Of a stretch of DNA of 64,000 bases, positions 39,521 through 54,053 are shown one piece after another. The notes under the pieces were generated by a model. The model had not been told where the DNA came from and searched no databases. It saw only the letters and a list, made by a program, of their open reading frames with translations. Both the position numbers and the translations under genes were made by a program. The stretch's first letter is position 1. Each line of letters opens with the position of its first letter. Location of the stretch: assembly GCA_037013495.1 (NCBI GenBank), contig CM072810.1:85916449-85980448 (forward strand). Reading direction: 5' to 3'. This DNA is from Hippophae tibetana (Eukaryota; Streptophyta; Magnoliopsida; Rosales; Elaeagnaceae).

Positions 39521-41160
39521 TAATATTTCTTTGCTTCTTACTTCTATAAGGCGTTTCGAAATTAGATTCTTAGGGGGAAAGTGATAACCAAATTTAATTT
39601 CAATACAGTGCATTCCAACATAACCAGAATAACTTATTAATAAGTTAAGAATATTAATGCCATAAATGAGTTAAAAATGTATATTATTTATCTCTTATAT
39701 AAAATAATCAACATAATTTCAAACATTTGTAATTTGGCATTTTAAGACGTAATAAATTCAATTTAAATATATAATAATTACAATGATATAAAATTTGGAG
39801 TAATGTTTCCCCTACTATTCTTTTGTAAAATTGACATTAGAAAATGTTTAAACTTTCTTTTCCACTTATTGCTTTTTCCTAATGTTTATCATTATTTTGT
39901 TTTCTTTTTAAGTCTTAATACCCACCACAGGCATATTCATGTGAATTATATTATCTATCTTCCTAATGAAAAAAGGTGATGGATGGAGATTGTTTTAGAC
40001 TATATTTGTAACTTCTTGGTACGTAGCAAGAAACATTTCTATAGAGGATGAGCTTAATATTTCCATTCATATTTCTTTGCTTCTTACTTCTATAAGGAGT
40101 TTCGAAATTAGATTCTTAAATGGAAAGCAATAACCAAATTTAATTTCAATACGGTGGATTCCAACATAACCAGAATAACTTATTAATAAATTAAGAATAT
40201 TGATGCCATAAATGAGTTAAAAATGTGAATTATTGATCTCTTATATAAAATAATCAACAAAATTTCAAACGTTTCTAAGTTGGCATTTTAAGACGTAATA
40301 AATTCCACTTAAATATAATAATTACAATGATATAAAATTTGGAGTAATGTTTTCCCTACTATTCTTTTGTAAAATTGACATTAGAAAATGTTTAAGCTTT
40401 CTTTTCCACTTATTGATTTTTCCTAATGTTCTATCATTATTTTGTTTTTTTAAGTCTTAATACCCAACACAGGAATATTCATGTGAATTATATTATCTCT
40501 CTTCCGAATGAAAACAGGTGATGGATGGAGGTTGTTTTAGACTATATTTGTAACTTCTTGGTACGTAGCAAGAAACATTTCTATAGAGGATGAGCTTAAT
40601 ATTTCCATTCATATTTCTTTGCTTCTTACTTCTATAAGGCGTTTCGAAATTAGATTCTTAGGGGGAAAGTGATAACCAAATTTAATTTCAATACAGTGCA
40701 TTCCAACATAACCAGAATAACTTATTAATAAGTTAAGAATATTAATGCCATAAATGAGTTAAAAATGTATATTATTTATCTCTTATATAAAATAATCAAC
40801 AAAATTTCAAACGTTTGTAATTTTCCATTTTAAGACGTAATAAATTCAATTTAAATATATAATAATTACAATGATATAAAATTTGGAGTAATGTTTCCCC
40901 TACTATTCTTTTGTAAAATTGACATTAGAAAATGTTTAAGCTTTCTTTCCCACTTATTGCTTTTTCCTAATGTTTATCATTATTTTGTTTTCTTTTTAAG
41001 TCTTAATACCCACCACAGGCATATTCATGTGAATTATATTATCTATCTTCCTAATGAAAAAAGGTGATGGATGGAGATTGTTTTAGACTATATTTGTAAC
41101 TTCTTGGTACGTAGCAAGAAACATTTCTATAGAGGATGAGCTTAATATTTCCATTCATAT
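39521..41160. repeat. Linking monomers 39803, 40347, 40891
   Basis: These units are B, A and D type. Unit 40347 carries GAAAACAGGTGATGG, a mark that recurs in 43071, 45249, 47427, 50694 and 56139 and so belongs to the right-half higher-order family. Unit 39803 has TTCTTAAATGG in place of the G5 block near 40,115, a private change. From about 41,161 the tetrameric 2,178-bp order begins. Confidence 0.85.
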
Positions 41161-44100
41161 TTCTTTGCTTCTTACTTCTATAAGGCGTTTCGAAATTAGA
41201 TACTTAGGGGGAAATTGATAACCATATTTAATTTCAATAAAGTGGATTCCAACATAACCAGAATAACTTATTAGTAAGTTAAGAATATTGATGACATAAA
41301 TGAGTTAAAAATTTAAATTATTTATCTCTTATATAAAATAATCAAAAAAATTTCAAACGTTTGTAATTTGGCATTTTAAGAAGTAATAAGTTCAATTTAA
41401 ATATATAATAATTACAATGATATAAAATTTGGAGTAATGTTTCCCCTACTATTCTTTTGTAAAATTGACATTAGAAAATGTTTAAGCTTTCTTTCCCACT
41501 TATTTCTTTTTCCTAATGTTTATCATTATTTTGTTTTCTTTTTAAGTCTTAATACCCACCACAGGCATATTCATGTGAATTACATTATATCTCTTCCCAA
41601 TGAAAAAAGGTGATGGATATAGTTTGTTTTAGACAATATTTGTTACTTGTTGGTACATAGCAAGAAACATTTCTGTAGAGGATGAGCTTAATATTTCCAT
41701 TCATATTTCTTTGCTTCTTACTTCTATAAGGAGTTTCAAAATTAGATTCTTAGGGGGAAAGCAATAACCAAATTTAATTTCAATACGGTGGATTCCAACA
41801 TAACCAGAATAACTTATTAATTAGTTAAGAATATCGATGCCATAAATGAGTTAAAAATGTGAATTATTAATCTCTTATATAAAATAATCAACAAAATTTC
41901 AAACGTTTGTAAGTAGGCATTTTAAGACGTAATAAATTCCACTTAAATATAATAATTACAATGATATAAAATTTGGAGTAATGTTTTCCCTACTATTCTT
42001 TTGTAAAATTGACATTAGAGAATGTTTAAGCTTTCTTTTCCACTTATTGCTTTTTCCTAATGTTTATCATTATTTTGTTTTCTTTTTAAGTATTAATACC
42101 CACCACAGGCATATTCATGTCAATTATATTATCTATCTTCCCAATGAAAAATGGTGATGGTTGGAGGTGGTTTTAGACAATATTTGTACTTTCTTGGTAC
42201 TTAGCAAGAAACATTTCTATCGAGGATGAGATTAATATTTCCACAAATATTTCTTTACTTCTAACTTCTATAAGGCGTTTCGAAATTAGATTCTTAGGGG
42301 GAAAGTGATAACCAAATTTAATTTCAATACCGTGCATTCCAACATAACCAGAATAACTTATTAATAAGTTAAGAATATTGATGCCATAAATGAGTTAAAA
42401 ATGTAAATTATTTATCTCTTATATAAAATAATCAACAAAATTTCAAACGTTTGTAATTTTCCATTTTCGGACGTAATAAATTCAATTTAAATATATAATA
42501 ATTATAATGATATAAAATTTGGAGTAATGTTTCCCCTACTATTCTTTTGTAAAATTAACATTAGAAAATGTTTAAGCTTACTTTCCCACTTATTGTTTTT
42601 TCCTAATGTTTATCATTATTTTGTTTTCTTTTTAAGTCTTAATACCCACCACTGGCATATTCATGTGAATTACATTATATCTCTTCCCAATGAAAAAAGG
42701 TGATGGATGGAGTTTGTTTTAGACAATATTTGTTACTTCTTGGTACGTAGCAAGAAACATTTCTGTAGAGGATGAGCTTAATATTTCCATTGATATTTCT
42801 TTGCTTCTTACTTCTATAAGGTGTTTGGAAATTAGATTCTTAGGGGGAAAGCAATAACCAAATTTAATTTCAATACGGTGGATTCCAACATAACTAGAAT
42901 AACTTATTAATAAGTTAAGAATATTGATGCCATAAATGAGTTAAAAATGTGAATTATTGATCTCTTATATAAAATAATCAACAAAATTTCAAACGTTTCT
43001 AAGTTGGCATTTTAAGACGTAATAAATTCCACTTAAATATAATAATTACAATGATATAAAATTTGGAGTAATGTTTTCGCTACTATTCTTTTGTAAAATT
43101 GACATTAGAAAATGTTTAAGCTTTCTTTTCCACTTATTGATTTTTCCTAATGTTCTATCATTATTTTGTTTTTTTAAGTCTTAATACCCAACACAGGAAT
43201 ATTCATGTGAATTATATTATCTCTCTTCCGAATGAAAACAGGTGATGGATGGAGGTTGTTTTAGACTATATTTGTAACTTCTTGGTACGTAGCAAGAAAC
43301 ATTTCTATAGAGGATGAGCTTAATATTTCCATTCATATTTCTTTGCTTCTTACTTCTATAAGGCGTTTCGAAATTAGATTCTTAGGGGGAAATTGATAAC
43401 CATATTTAATTTCAATAAAGTGGATTCCAACATAACCAGAATAACTTATTAGTAAGTTAAGAATATTGATGACATAAATGAGTTAAAAATTTAAATTATT
43501 TATCTCTTATATAAAATAATCAAAAAAATTTCAAACGTTTGTAATTTGGCATTTTAAGAAGTAATAAGTTCAATTTAAATATATAATAATTACAATGATA
43601 TAAAATTTGGAGTAATGTTTCCCCTACTATTCTTTTGTAAAATTGACATTAGAAAATGTTTAAGCTTTCTTTCCCACTTATTTCTTTTTCCTAATGTTTA
43701 TCATTATTTTGTTTTCTTTTTAAGTCTTAATACCCACCACAGGCATATTCATGTGAATTACATTATATCTCTTCCCAATGAAAAAAGGTGATGGATATAG
43801 TTTGTTTTAGACAATATTTGTTACTTGTTGGTACATAGCAAGAAACATTTCTGTAGAGGATGAGCTTAATATTTCCATTCATATTTCTTTGCTTCTTACT
43901 TCTATAAGGAGTTTCAAAATTAGATTCTTAGGGGGAAAGCAATAACCAAATTTAATTTCAATACGGTGGATTCCAACATAACCAGAATAACTTATTAATT
44001 AGTTAAGAATATCGATGCCATAAATGAGTTAAAAATGTGAATTATTAATCTCTTATATAAAATAATCAACAAAATTTCAAACGTTTGTAAGTAGGCATTT

Positions 44101-47100
44101 TAAGACGTAATAAATTCCACTTAAATATAATAATTACAATGATATAAAATTTGGAGTAATGTTTTCCCTACTATTCTTTTGTAAAATTGACATTAGAGAA
44201 TGTTTAAGCTTTCTTTTCCACTTATTGCTTTTTCCTAATGTTTATCATTATTTTGTTTTCTTTTTAAGTATTAATACCCACCACAGGCATATTCATGTCA
44301 ATTATATTATCTATCTTCCCAATGAAAAATGGTGATGGTTGGAGGTGGTTTTAGACAATATTTGTACTTTCTTGGTACTTAGCAAGAAACATTTCTATCG
44401 AGGATGAGATTAATATTTCCACAAATATTTCTTTACTTCTAACTTCTATAAGGCGTTTCGAAATTAGATTATTAGGGGGAAAGTGATAACCAAATTTAAT
44501 TTCAATACCGTGCATTCCAACATAACCAGAATAACTTATTAATAAGTTAAGAATATTGATGCCATAAATGAGTTAAAAATGTAAATTATTTATCTCTTAT
44601 ATAAAATAATCAACAAAATTTCAAACGTTTGTAATTTTCCATTTTCGGACGTAATAAATTCAATTTAAATATATAATAATTATAATGATATAAAATTTGG
44701 AGTAATGTTTCCCCTACTATTCTTTTGTAAAATTAACATTAGAAAATGTTTAAGCTTACTTTCCCACTTATTGTTTTTTCCTAATGTTTATCATTATTTT
44801 GTTTTCTTTTTAAGTCTTAATACCCACCACTGGCATATTCATGTGAATTACATTATATCTCTTCCCAATGAAAAAAGGTGATGGATGGAGTTTGTTTTAG
44901 ACAATATTTGTTACTTCTTGGTACGTAGCAAGAAACATTTCTGTAGAGGATGAGCTTAATATTTCCATTGATATTTCTTTGCTTCTTACTTCTATAAGGT
45001 GTTTGGAAATTAGATTCTTAGGGGGAAAGCAATAACCAAATTTAATTTCAATACGGTGGATTCCAACATAACTAGAATAACTTATTAATAAGTTAAGAAT
45101 ATTGATGCCATAAATGAGTTAAAAATGTGAATTATTGATCTCTTATATAAAATAATCAACAAAATTTCAAACGTTTCTAAGTTGGCATTTTAAGACGTAA
45201 TAAATTCCACTTAAATATAATAATTACAATGATATAAAATTTGGAGTAATGTTTTCCCTACTATTCTTTTGTAAAATTGACATTAGAAAATGTTTAAGCT
45301 TTCTTTTCCACTTATTGATTTTTCCTAATGTTCTATCATTATTTTGTTTTTTTAAGTCTTAATACCCAACACAGGAATATTCATGTGAATTATATTATCT
45401 CTCTTCCGAATGAAAACAGGTGATGGATGGAGGTTGTTTTAGACTATATTTGTAACTTCTTGGTACGTAGCAAGAAACATTTCTATAGAGGATGAGCTTA
45501 ATATTTCCATTCATATTTCTTTGGTTCTTACTTCTATAAGGCGTTTCGAAATTATATTCTTAGGGGGAAATTGATAACCAAATTTAATTTCAATACAGTG
45601 GATTCCAACATAACCAGAATAACTTATTAGTAAGTTAAGAATATTGATGACATAAATGAGTTAAAAATTTAAATTATTTATCTCTTATATAAAATAATCA
45701 AAAAAATTTCAAACGTTTGTAATTTGGCATTTTAAGAAGTAATAAGTTCAATTTAAATATATAATAATTACAATGATATAAAATTTGGAGTAATGTTTCC
45801 CCTACTATTCTTTTGTAAAATTGACATTAGAAAATGTTTAAGCTTTCTTTCCCACTTATTTCCTTTTCCTAATGTTTATCATTATTTTGTTTTCTTTTTA
45901 AGTCTTAATACCCACCACAGGCATATTCATGTGAATTACATTATATCTCTTCCCAATGAAAAAAGGTGATGGATATAGTTTGTTTTAGACAATATTTGTT
46001 ACTTGTTGGTACATAGCAAGAAACATTTCTGTAGAGGATGAGCTTAATATTTCCATTCATATTTCTTTGCTTCTTACTTCTATAAGGAGTTTCGAAATTA
46101 GATTCTTAGGGGGAAAGCAATAACCAAATTTAATTTCAATACGGTGGATTCCAACATAACCAGAATAACTTATTAATTAGTTAAGAATATTGATGCCATA
46201 AATGAGTTAAAAATGTGAATTATTGATCTCTTATATAAAATAATCAACAAAATTTCAAACGTTTCTAAGTTGGCATTTTAAAACGTAATAAATTCAACTT
46301 AAATATAATAATTACAATGATATAAAATTTGGAGTAATGTTTTCCCTACTATTCTTTTGTAAAATTGACATTAGAAAATGTTTAAGCTTTGTTTTCCACT
46401 TATTGCTTTTTCCTAATGTTTATCATTATTTTGTTTTCTTTTTAAGTATTAATACCCACCACAGGCATATTCATGTCAATTATATTATCTATCTTCCCAA
46501 TGAAAAATGGTGATGGTTGGAGGTGGTTTTAGACAATATTTGTACTTTCTTGGTACTTAGCAAGAAACATTTCTATCGAGGATGAGATTAATATTTCCAC
46601 AAATATTTCTTTACTTCTAACTTCTATAAGGCGTTTCGAAATTAGATTCTTAGGGGGAAAGTGATAACCAAATTTAATTTCAATACCGTGCATTCCAGCA
46701 TAACCAGAATAACTTATTAATAAGTTAAGAATATTGATGCCATAAATGAGTTAAAAATGTAAATTATTTATCTCTTATATAAAATAATCAACAAAATTTC
46801 AAACGTTTGTAATTTTCCATTTTCGGACGTAATAAATTCAATTTAAATATATAATAATTATAATGATATAAAATTTGGAGTAATGTTTCCCCTACTATTC
46901 TTTTGTAAAATTAACATTAGAAAATGTTTAAGCTTACTTTCCCACTTATTGCTTTTTCCTAATGTTTATCATTATTTTGTTTTCTTTTTAAGTCTTAATA
47001 CCCACCACTGGCATATTCATGTGAATTACATTATATCTCTTCCCAATGAAAAAAGGTGATTGATGGAGTTTGTTTTAGACAATATTTGTTACTTCTTGGT

Positions 47101-47640
47101 ACGTAGCAAGAAACATTTCTGTAGAGGATGAGCTTAATATTTCCATTGATATTTCTTTGCTTCTTACTTCTATAAGGTGTTTGGAAATTAGATTCTTAGG
47201 GGGAAAGCAATAACCAAATTTAATTTCAATACGGTGGATTCCAACATAACTAGAATAACTTATTAATAAGTTAAGAATATTGATGCCATAAATGAGTTAA
47301 AAATGTGAATTATTGATCTCTTATATAAAATAATCAACAAAATTTCAAACGTTTCTAAGTTGGCATTTTAAGACGTAATAAATTCCACTTAAATATAATA
47401 ATTACAATGATATAAAATTTGGAGTAATGTTTTCCCTACTATTCTTTTGTAAAATTGACATTAGAAAATGTTTAAGCTTTCTTTTCCACTTATTGATTTT
47501 TCCTAATGTTCTATCATTATTTTGTTTTTTTAAGTCTTAATACCCAACACAGGAATATTCATGTGAATTATATTATCTCTCTTCCAAATGAAAACAGGTG
47601 ATGGATGGAGGTTGTTTTAGACTATATTTGTAACTTCTTG
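41161..47640. repeat. 2,178-bp tetramer (C-A-D-A), about three tandem copies
   Basis: Monomers are 41437, 41981, 42527, 43071; 43615, 44159, 44705, 45249; and 45793, 46337, 46883, 47427. Equivalent units are exactly 2,178 bp apart. Shared marks are GTAAGTTAAGAATATTGATGAC with AATCAAAAAAATTTC; GGATATAGTTTG with TTACTTGTTGG; TTAATTAGTTAAG; CATGTCAATT with TCTATCGAGGATGAGATT and CCACAAATATTTC; CCATTTTCGGACG; and CCCACCACTGGC. Copies 1 and 2 are closest to each other (both TTTCAAAATTAG and TATCGATGCC). Copy 3 differs (TTTCGAAATTAG, AAAACGTAAT, AGCTTTGTTTTCC) and is the version copied again near 54.4-56.2 kb. Confidence 0.93.
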
Positions 47641-50600
47641 GTACATAGCAAGAAACATTTACATAGAGGATGAGCTTAATATTTCCATTCATATTTCTTT
47701 GCTTCTTACTTCTATAAGGCGTTTGGAAATTAGATTCTTAGGGGGAAAGCAATAACCAAATTTAAGTTCAATACGGTGCATTCCAACATAACGAGAATAA
47801 CTTATTAATAAGTTAAGAATATTAATGCCATAAATGAGTTAAAAATGTATATTATTTATCTCTTATATAAAATAATCAACATAATTTCAAACATTTGTAA
47901 TTTGGCATTTTAAGACGTAATAAATTCAATTTAAATAGATAATAATTACAATGATATAAAATTTGGAGTAATGTTTCCCCTACTATTTTTTTGTAAAATT
48001 GACATTAGAAAATGTTTAAGCTTTATTTTCCACTTATTGCTTTTTCCTAATGTTTATCATTATTTTGTTTTCTTTTTAAGTCTTAATACCCACCACAAGC
48101 AGATTCATGTGAATTATATTATCTATCTCCACAATGAAAAAAGCTTATGGTTAGAGGTGGTTTTAGACAATATTTGTAACTTCTTGGTACATAGTAAGAA
48201 ACATTCCTATAGAGGATGAACTTAATATTTCCATTCATATTTCTTTGCTTCTTACTTCTATAAGGCGTTTCGAAATTAGATTCTTAGGAGAAAAGCGATA
48301 ACCAAATTTAATTTCAATACGGTGGATTCCAACATAACGAGAATAACTTATTAAAAAGTTAAGAATATTGATACCATAAATGAGTTAAAAATGTAAATTA
48401 TTTATCTCTTATATAAAATAACAACAAAATTAGAAACGTTTGTAATTTGGCATTTTAAGACGTAATAAGTTCAATTTAAATATATAATAATTACAATGAT
48501 ATAAAATTTGGAGTAATGTTTTCCCTACTATTCTTTTGTAAAATTGACATTAGAAAATGTTTAAGCTTTCTTTTCCACTTATTGATTTTTCCTAATGTTC
48601 TATCATTATTTTGTTTTCTTTTTAAGTCTTAATACCCACCACAGGCATATTCATGTGAATTATATTATCTATCTTCCTAATGAAAAAAGGTGATGGATGG
48701 AGATTATTTTAGACTATATTTGTAACTTCTTGGTACGTAGCAAGAAACATTTCTATAGAGGATGAGCTTAATATTTCCATTCATATTTCTTTGCTTCTTA
48801 CTTCTATAAGGTGTTTCGAAATTAGATTCTTAGGGGGAAATTGATAACCAAATTTAATTTCAATACAGTGCATTCCAACATAACCAGAATAACTTATTAA
48901 TAAGTTAAGAATATTGATGCCATAAATGAGTTAAAAATGTGAATTATTGATCTCTTATATAAAATAATCAACAAAATTTCAAACGTTTCTAAGTTGGCAT
49001 TTTAAGACGTAATAAATTCCACTTAAATATAATAATTACAATGATATAAAATTTGGAGTAATGTTTTCCCTACTATTCTTTTGTAAAATTGACATTAGAA
49101 AATGTTTAAGCTTTCTTTTCCACTTATTGATTTTTCCTAATGTTCTATCATTATTTTGTTTTTTTAAGTCTTAATACCCAACACAGGAATATTCATGTGA
49201 ATTATATTATCTCTCTTCAGAATGAAAAAAGGTGATGGATGGAGGTTGTTTTAGACTATATTTGTAACTTCTTGGTACATAGCAAGAAACATTTACATAG
49301 AGGATGAGCTTAATATTTCCATTAATATTTCTTTGCTTCTTACTTCTATAAGGCGTTTCAAAATTAGATTCTTAGGGGGAAAGTGATAACCAAATTTAAT
49401 TTCAATACAGTGCATTCCAACATAACCAGAATAACTTATTAATAAGTTAAGAATATTAATGCCATAAATGAGTTAAAAATGTATATTATTTATCTCTTAT
49501 ATAAAATAATCAACATAATTTCAAACATTTGTAATTTGGCATTTTAAGACGTAATAAATTCAATTTAAATATATAATAATTACAATGATATAAAATTTGG
49601 AGTAATGTTTCCCCTACTATTCTTTTGTAAAATTGACATTAGAAAATGTTTAAACTTTCTTTTCCACTTATTGCTTTTTCCTAATGTTTATCATTATTTT
49701 GTTTTCTTTTTAAGTCTTAATACCCACCACAGGCATATTCATGTGAATTATATTATCTATCTTCCTAATGAAAAAAGGTGATGGATGGAGATTGTTTTAG
49801 ACTATATTTGTAACTTCTTGGTACGTAGCAAGAAACATTTCTATAGAGGATGAGCTTAATATTTCCATTCATATTTCTTTGCTTCTTACTTCTATAAGGA
49901 GTTTCGAAATTAGATTCTTAGGGGGAAATTGATAACCAAATTTAATTTCAATACAGTGCATTCCAACATAACTAGAATAACTTATTAATAAGTTAAGAAT
50001 ATTGATGTCATAAATGAGTTAAAAATTTAAATTATTTATCTCTTATATAAAATAATCAACAAAATTTCAAACGTTTGTAATTTGGCATTTTAAGACGTAA
50101 TAAGTTCAATTTAAATATATAACAATTACAATGATATAAAATTTGGAGTAATGTTTCCCCTACTATTCTTTTTTAAATTGACATTAGAAAATGTTTAAGC
50201 TTTCTTTCCCACTTATTGCTTTTTCCTAATCTTTATCATTATTTTGTTTTCTTTTTAAATCTTAATACCCACCACAGGCATATTCATGTGAATTACATTA
50301 TATCTCTTCCCAATGAAAAAAGGTGATGGATGGAGTTTGTTTTAGACAATATTTGTTACTTCTTGGTACCTAGCAAGAAACATTTCTATAGAGGATGAGC
50401 TTAATATTTCCATTCATATTTCTTTGCTTCTTAGTTCTATAAGGCGTTTGGAAATTAGATTCTTAGGGGGAAAACGATAACCAAATTTAATTTCAATACG
50501 GTGGATTCCTACATAACCAGAATAACTTATTAATAAGTTAAGAATATTGATGCCATAAATGAGCTAAAAATGTGAATTATTGATCTCTTATATAAAATAA

Positions 50601-50786
50601 TCAACAAAATTTCAAACGTTTCTAAGTTGGCATTTTAAGACGTAATAAATTCCACTTAAATATAATAATTACAATGATATAAAATTTGGAGTAATGTTTT
50701 CCCTACTATTCTTTTGTAAAATTGACATTAGAAAATGTTTAAGCTTTCTTTTCCACTTATTGATTTTTCTCAATGTTCTCTCATTA
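47520..50786. repeat. 3,267-bp hexamer, copy 1
   Basis: Monomers are 47971 (B), 48516 (C), 49061 (A), 49605 (B), 50151 (C) and 50694 (A), so the unit is two related BCA trimers that have diverged. Marks are AATAGATAATAATTAC, CTATTTTTTTG, AGCAGATTCATG, AGCTTATGGTTAGAGG and TCTTAGGAGAAAAGCG in the first unit; ACATTTACATAGAGG and CTCTTCAGAATG in the 49061 unit; and ATATAACAATTAC with CTTTTTTAAATTGAC and GGTACCTAGC in the 50151 unit. The 50694 unit opens with the private TTCTCAATGTTCTCTC before switching into the next copy. Its boundary positions are approximate because flanking monomers are similar. Confidence 0.93.
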
Positions 50787-53700
50787 TTTTGTTTTTTTAA
50801 GTCTTAATACCCAACACAGGAATATTCATGTGAATTATATTATCTCTCTTCCAAATGAAAACAGGTGATGGATGGAGGTTGTTTTAGACTATATTTGTAA
50901 CTTCTTGGTACATAGCAAGAAACATTTACATAGAGGATGAGCTTAATATTTCCATTCATATTTCTTTGCTTCTTACTTCTATAAGGCGTTTGGAAATTAG
51001 ATTCTTAGGGGGAAAGCAATAACCAAATTTAAGTTCAATACGGTGCATTCCAACATAACGAGAATAACTTATTAATAAGTTAAGAATATTAATGCCATAA
51101 ATGAGTTAAAAATGTATATTATTTATCTCTTATATAAAATAATCAACATAATTTCAAACATTTGTAATTTGGCATTTTAAGACGTAATAAATTCAATTTA
51201 AATAGATAATAATTACAATGATATAAAATTTGGAGTAATGTTTCCCCTACTATTTTTTTGTAAAATTGACATTAGAAAATGTTTAAGCTTTATTTTCCAC
51301 TTATTGCTTTTTCCTAATGTTTATCATTATTTTGTTTTCTTTTTAAGTCTTAATACCCACCACAAGCAGATTCATGTGAATTATATTATCTATCTCCACA
51401 ATGAAAAAAGCTTATGGTTAGAGGTGGTTTTAGACAATATTTGTAACTTCTTGGTACATAGCAAGAAACATTCCTATAGAGGATGAACTTAATATTTCCA
51501 TTCATATTTCTTTGCTTCTTACTTCTATAAGGCGTTTCGAAATTAGATTCTTAGGAGAAAAGCGATAACCAAATTTAATTTCAATACGGTGGGTTCCAAC
51601 ATAACCAGAATAACTTATTAAAAAGTTAAGAATATTGATACCATAAATGAGTTAAAAATGTAAATTATTTATCTCTTATATAAAATAACAACAAAATTAG
51701 AAACGTTTGTAATTTGGCATTTTAAGACGTAATAAGTTCAATTTAAATATATAATAATTACAATGATATAAAATTTGGAGTAATGTTTTCCCTACTATTC
51801 TTTTGTAAAATTGACATTAGAAAATGTTTAAGCTTTCTTTTCCACTTATTGATTTTTCCTAATGTTCTATCATTATTTTGTTTTCTTTTTAAGTCTTAAT
51901 ACCCACCACAGGCATATTCATGTGAATTATATTATCTATCTTCCTAATGAAAAAAGGTGATGGATGGAGATTATTTTAGACTATATTTGTAACTTCTTGG
52001 TACGTAGCAAGAAACATTTCTATAGAGGATGAGCTTAATATTTCCATTCATATTTCTTTGCTTCTTACTTCTATAAGGTGTTTCGAAATTAGATTCTTAG
52101 GGGGAAATTGATAACCAAATTTAATTTCAATACAGTGCATTCCAACATAACCAGAATAACTTATTAATAAGTTAAGAATATTGATGCCATAAATGAGTTA
52201 AAAATGTGAATTATTGATCTCTTATATAAAATAATCAACAAAATTTCAAACGTTTCTAAGTTGGCATTTTAAGACGTAATAAATTCCACTTAAATATAAT
52301 AATTACAATGATATAAAATTTGGAGTAATGTTTTCCCTACTATTCTTTTGTAAAATTGACATTAGAAAATGTTTAAGCTTTCTTTTCCACTTATTGATTT
52401 TTCCTAATGTTCTATCATTATTTTGTTTTTTTAAGTCTTAATACCCAACACAGGAATATTCATGTGAATTATATTATCTCTCTTCAGAATGAAAAAAGGT
52501 GATGGATGGAGGTTGTTTTAGACTATATTTGTAACTTCTTGGTACATAGCAAGAAACATTTACATAGAGGATGAGCTTAATATTTCCATTAATATTTCTT
52601 TGCTTCTTACTTCTATAAGGCGTTTCAAAATTAGATTCTTAGGGGGAAAGTGATAACCAAATTTAATTTCAATACAGTGCATTCCAACATAACCAGAATA
52701 ACTTATTAATAAGTTAAGAATATTAATGCCATAAATGAGTTAAAAATGTATATTATTTATCTCTTATATAAAATAATCAACATAATTTCAAACATTTGTA
52801 ATTTGGCATTTTAAGACGTAATAAATTCAATTTAAATATATAATAATTACAATGATATAAAATTTGGAGTAATGTTTCCCCTACTATTCTTTTGTAAAAT
52901 TGACATTAGAAAATGTTTAAACTTTCTTTTCCACTTATTGCTTTTTCCTAATGTTTATCATTATTTTGTTTTCTTTTTAAGTCTTAATACCCACCACAGG
53001 CATATTCATGTGAATTATATTATCTATCTTCCTAATGAAAAAAGGTGATGGATGGAGATTGTTTTAGACTATATTTGTAACTTCTTGGTACGTAGCAAGA
53101 AACATTTCTATAGAGGATGAGCTTAATATTTCCATTCATATTTCTTTGCTTCTTACTTCTATAAGGAGTTTCGAAATTAGATTCTTAGGGGGAAATTGAT
53201 AACCAAATTTAATTTCAATACAGTGCATTCCAACATAACTAGAATAACTTATTAATAAGTTAAGAATATTGATGTCATAAATGAGTTAAAAATTTAAATT
53301 ATTTATCTCTTATATAAAATAATCAACAAAATTTCAAACGTTTGTAATTTGGCATTTTAAGACGTAATAAGTTCAATTTAAATATATAACAATTACAATG
53401 ATATAAAATTTGGAGTAATGTTTCCCCTACTATTCTTTTTTAAATTGACATTAGAAAATGTTTAAGCTTTCTTTCCCACTTATTGCTTTTTCCTAATCTT
53501 TATCATTATTTTGTTTTCTTTTTAAATCTTAATACCCACCACAGGCATATTCATGTGAATTACATTATATCTCTTCCCAATGAAAAAAGGTGATGGATGG
53601 AGTTTGTTTTAGACAATATTTGTTACTTCTTGGTACCTAGCAAGAAACATTTCTATAGAGGATGAGCTTAATATTTCCATTCATATTTCTTTGCTTCTTA

Positions 53701-54053
53701 GTTCTATAAGGCGTTTGGAAATTAGATTCTTAGGGGGAAAACGATAACCAAATTTAATTTCAATACGGTGGATTCCTACATAACCAGAATAACTTATTAA
53801 TAAGTTAAGAATATTGATGCCATAAATGAGCTAAAAATGTGAATTATTGATCTCTTATATAAAATAATCAACAAAATTTCAAACGTTTCTAAGTTGGCAT
53901 TTTAAGACGTAATAAATTCCACTTAAATATAATAATTACAATGATATAAAATTTGGAGTAATGTTTTCCCTACTATTCTTTTGTAAAATTGACATTAGAA
54001 AATGTTTAAGCTTTCTTTTCCACTTATTGATTTTTCCTAATGTTCTATCATTA
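50787..54053. repeat. 3,267-bp hexamer, copy 2
   Basis: Monomers are 51238, 51783, 52328, 52872, 53418 and 53961, each exactly 3,267 bp after its copy-1 counterpart. The copies agree even at rare variants. I noticed only scattered single-base differences, for example AGTAAGAAAC near 48,195 against AGCAAGAAAC near 51,462, and GTGGATTCC against GTGGGTTCC near 51,594. The last monomer reads CTAATGTTCTATC and CCCACCACAGGAAT, unlike copy 1's last monomer (CAATGTTCTCTC, CCCAACACAGGAAT). That places the exchange inside it. Confidence 0.93.
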
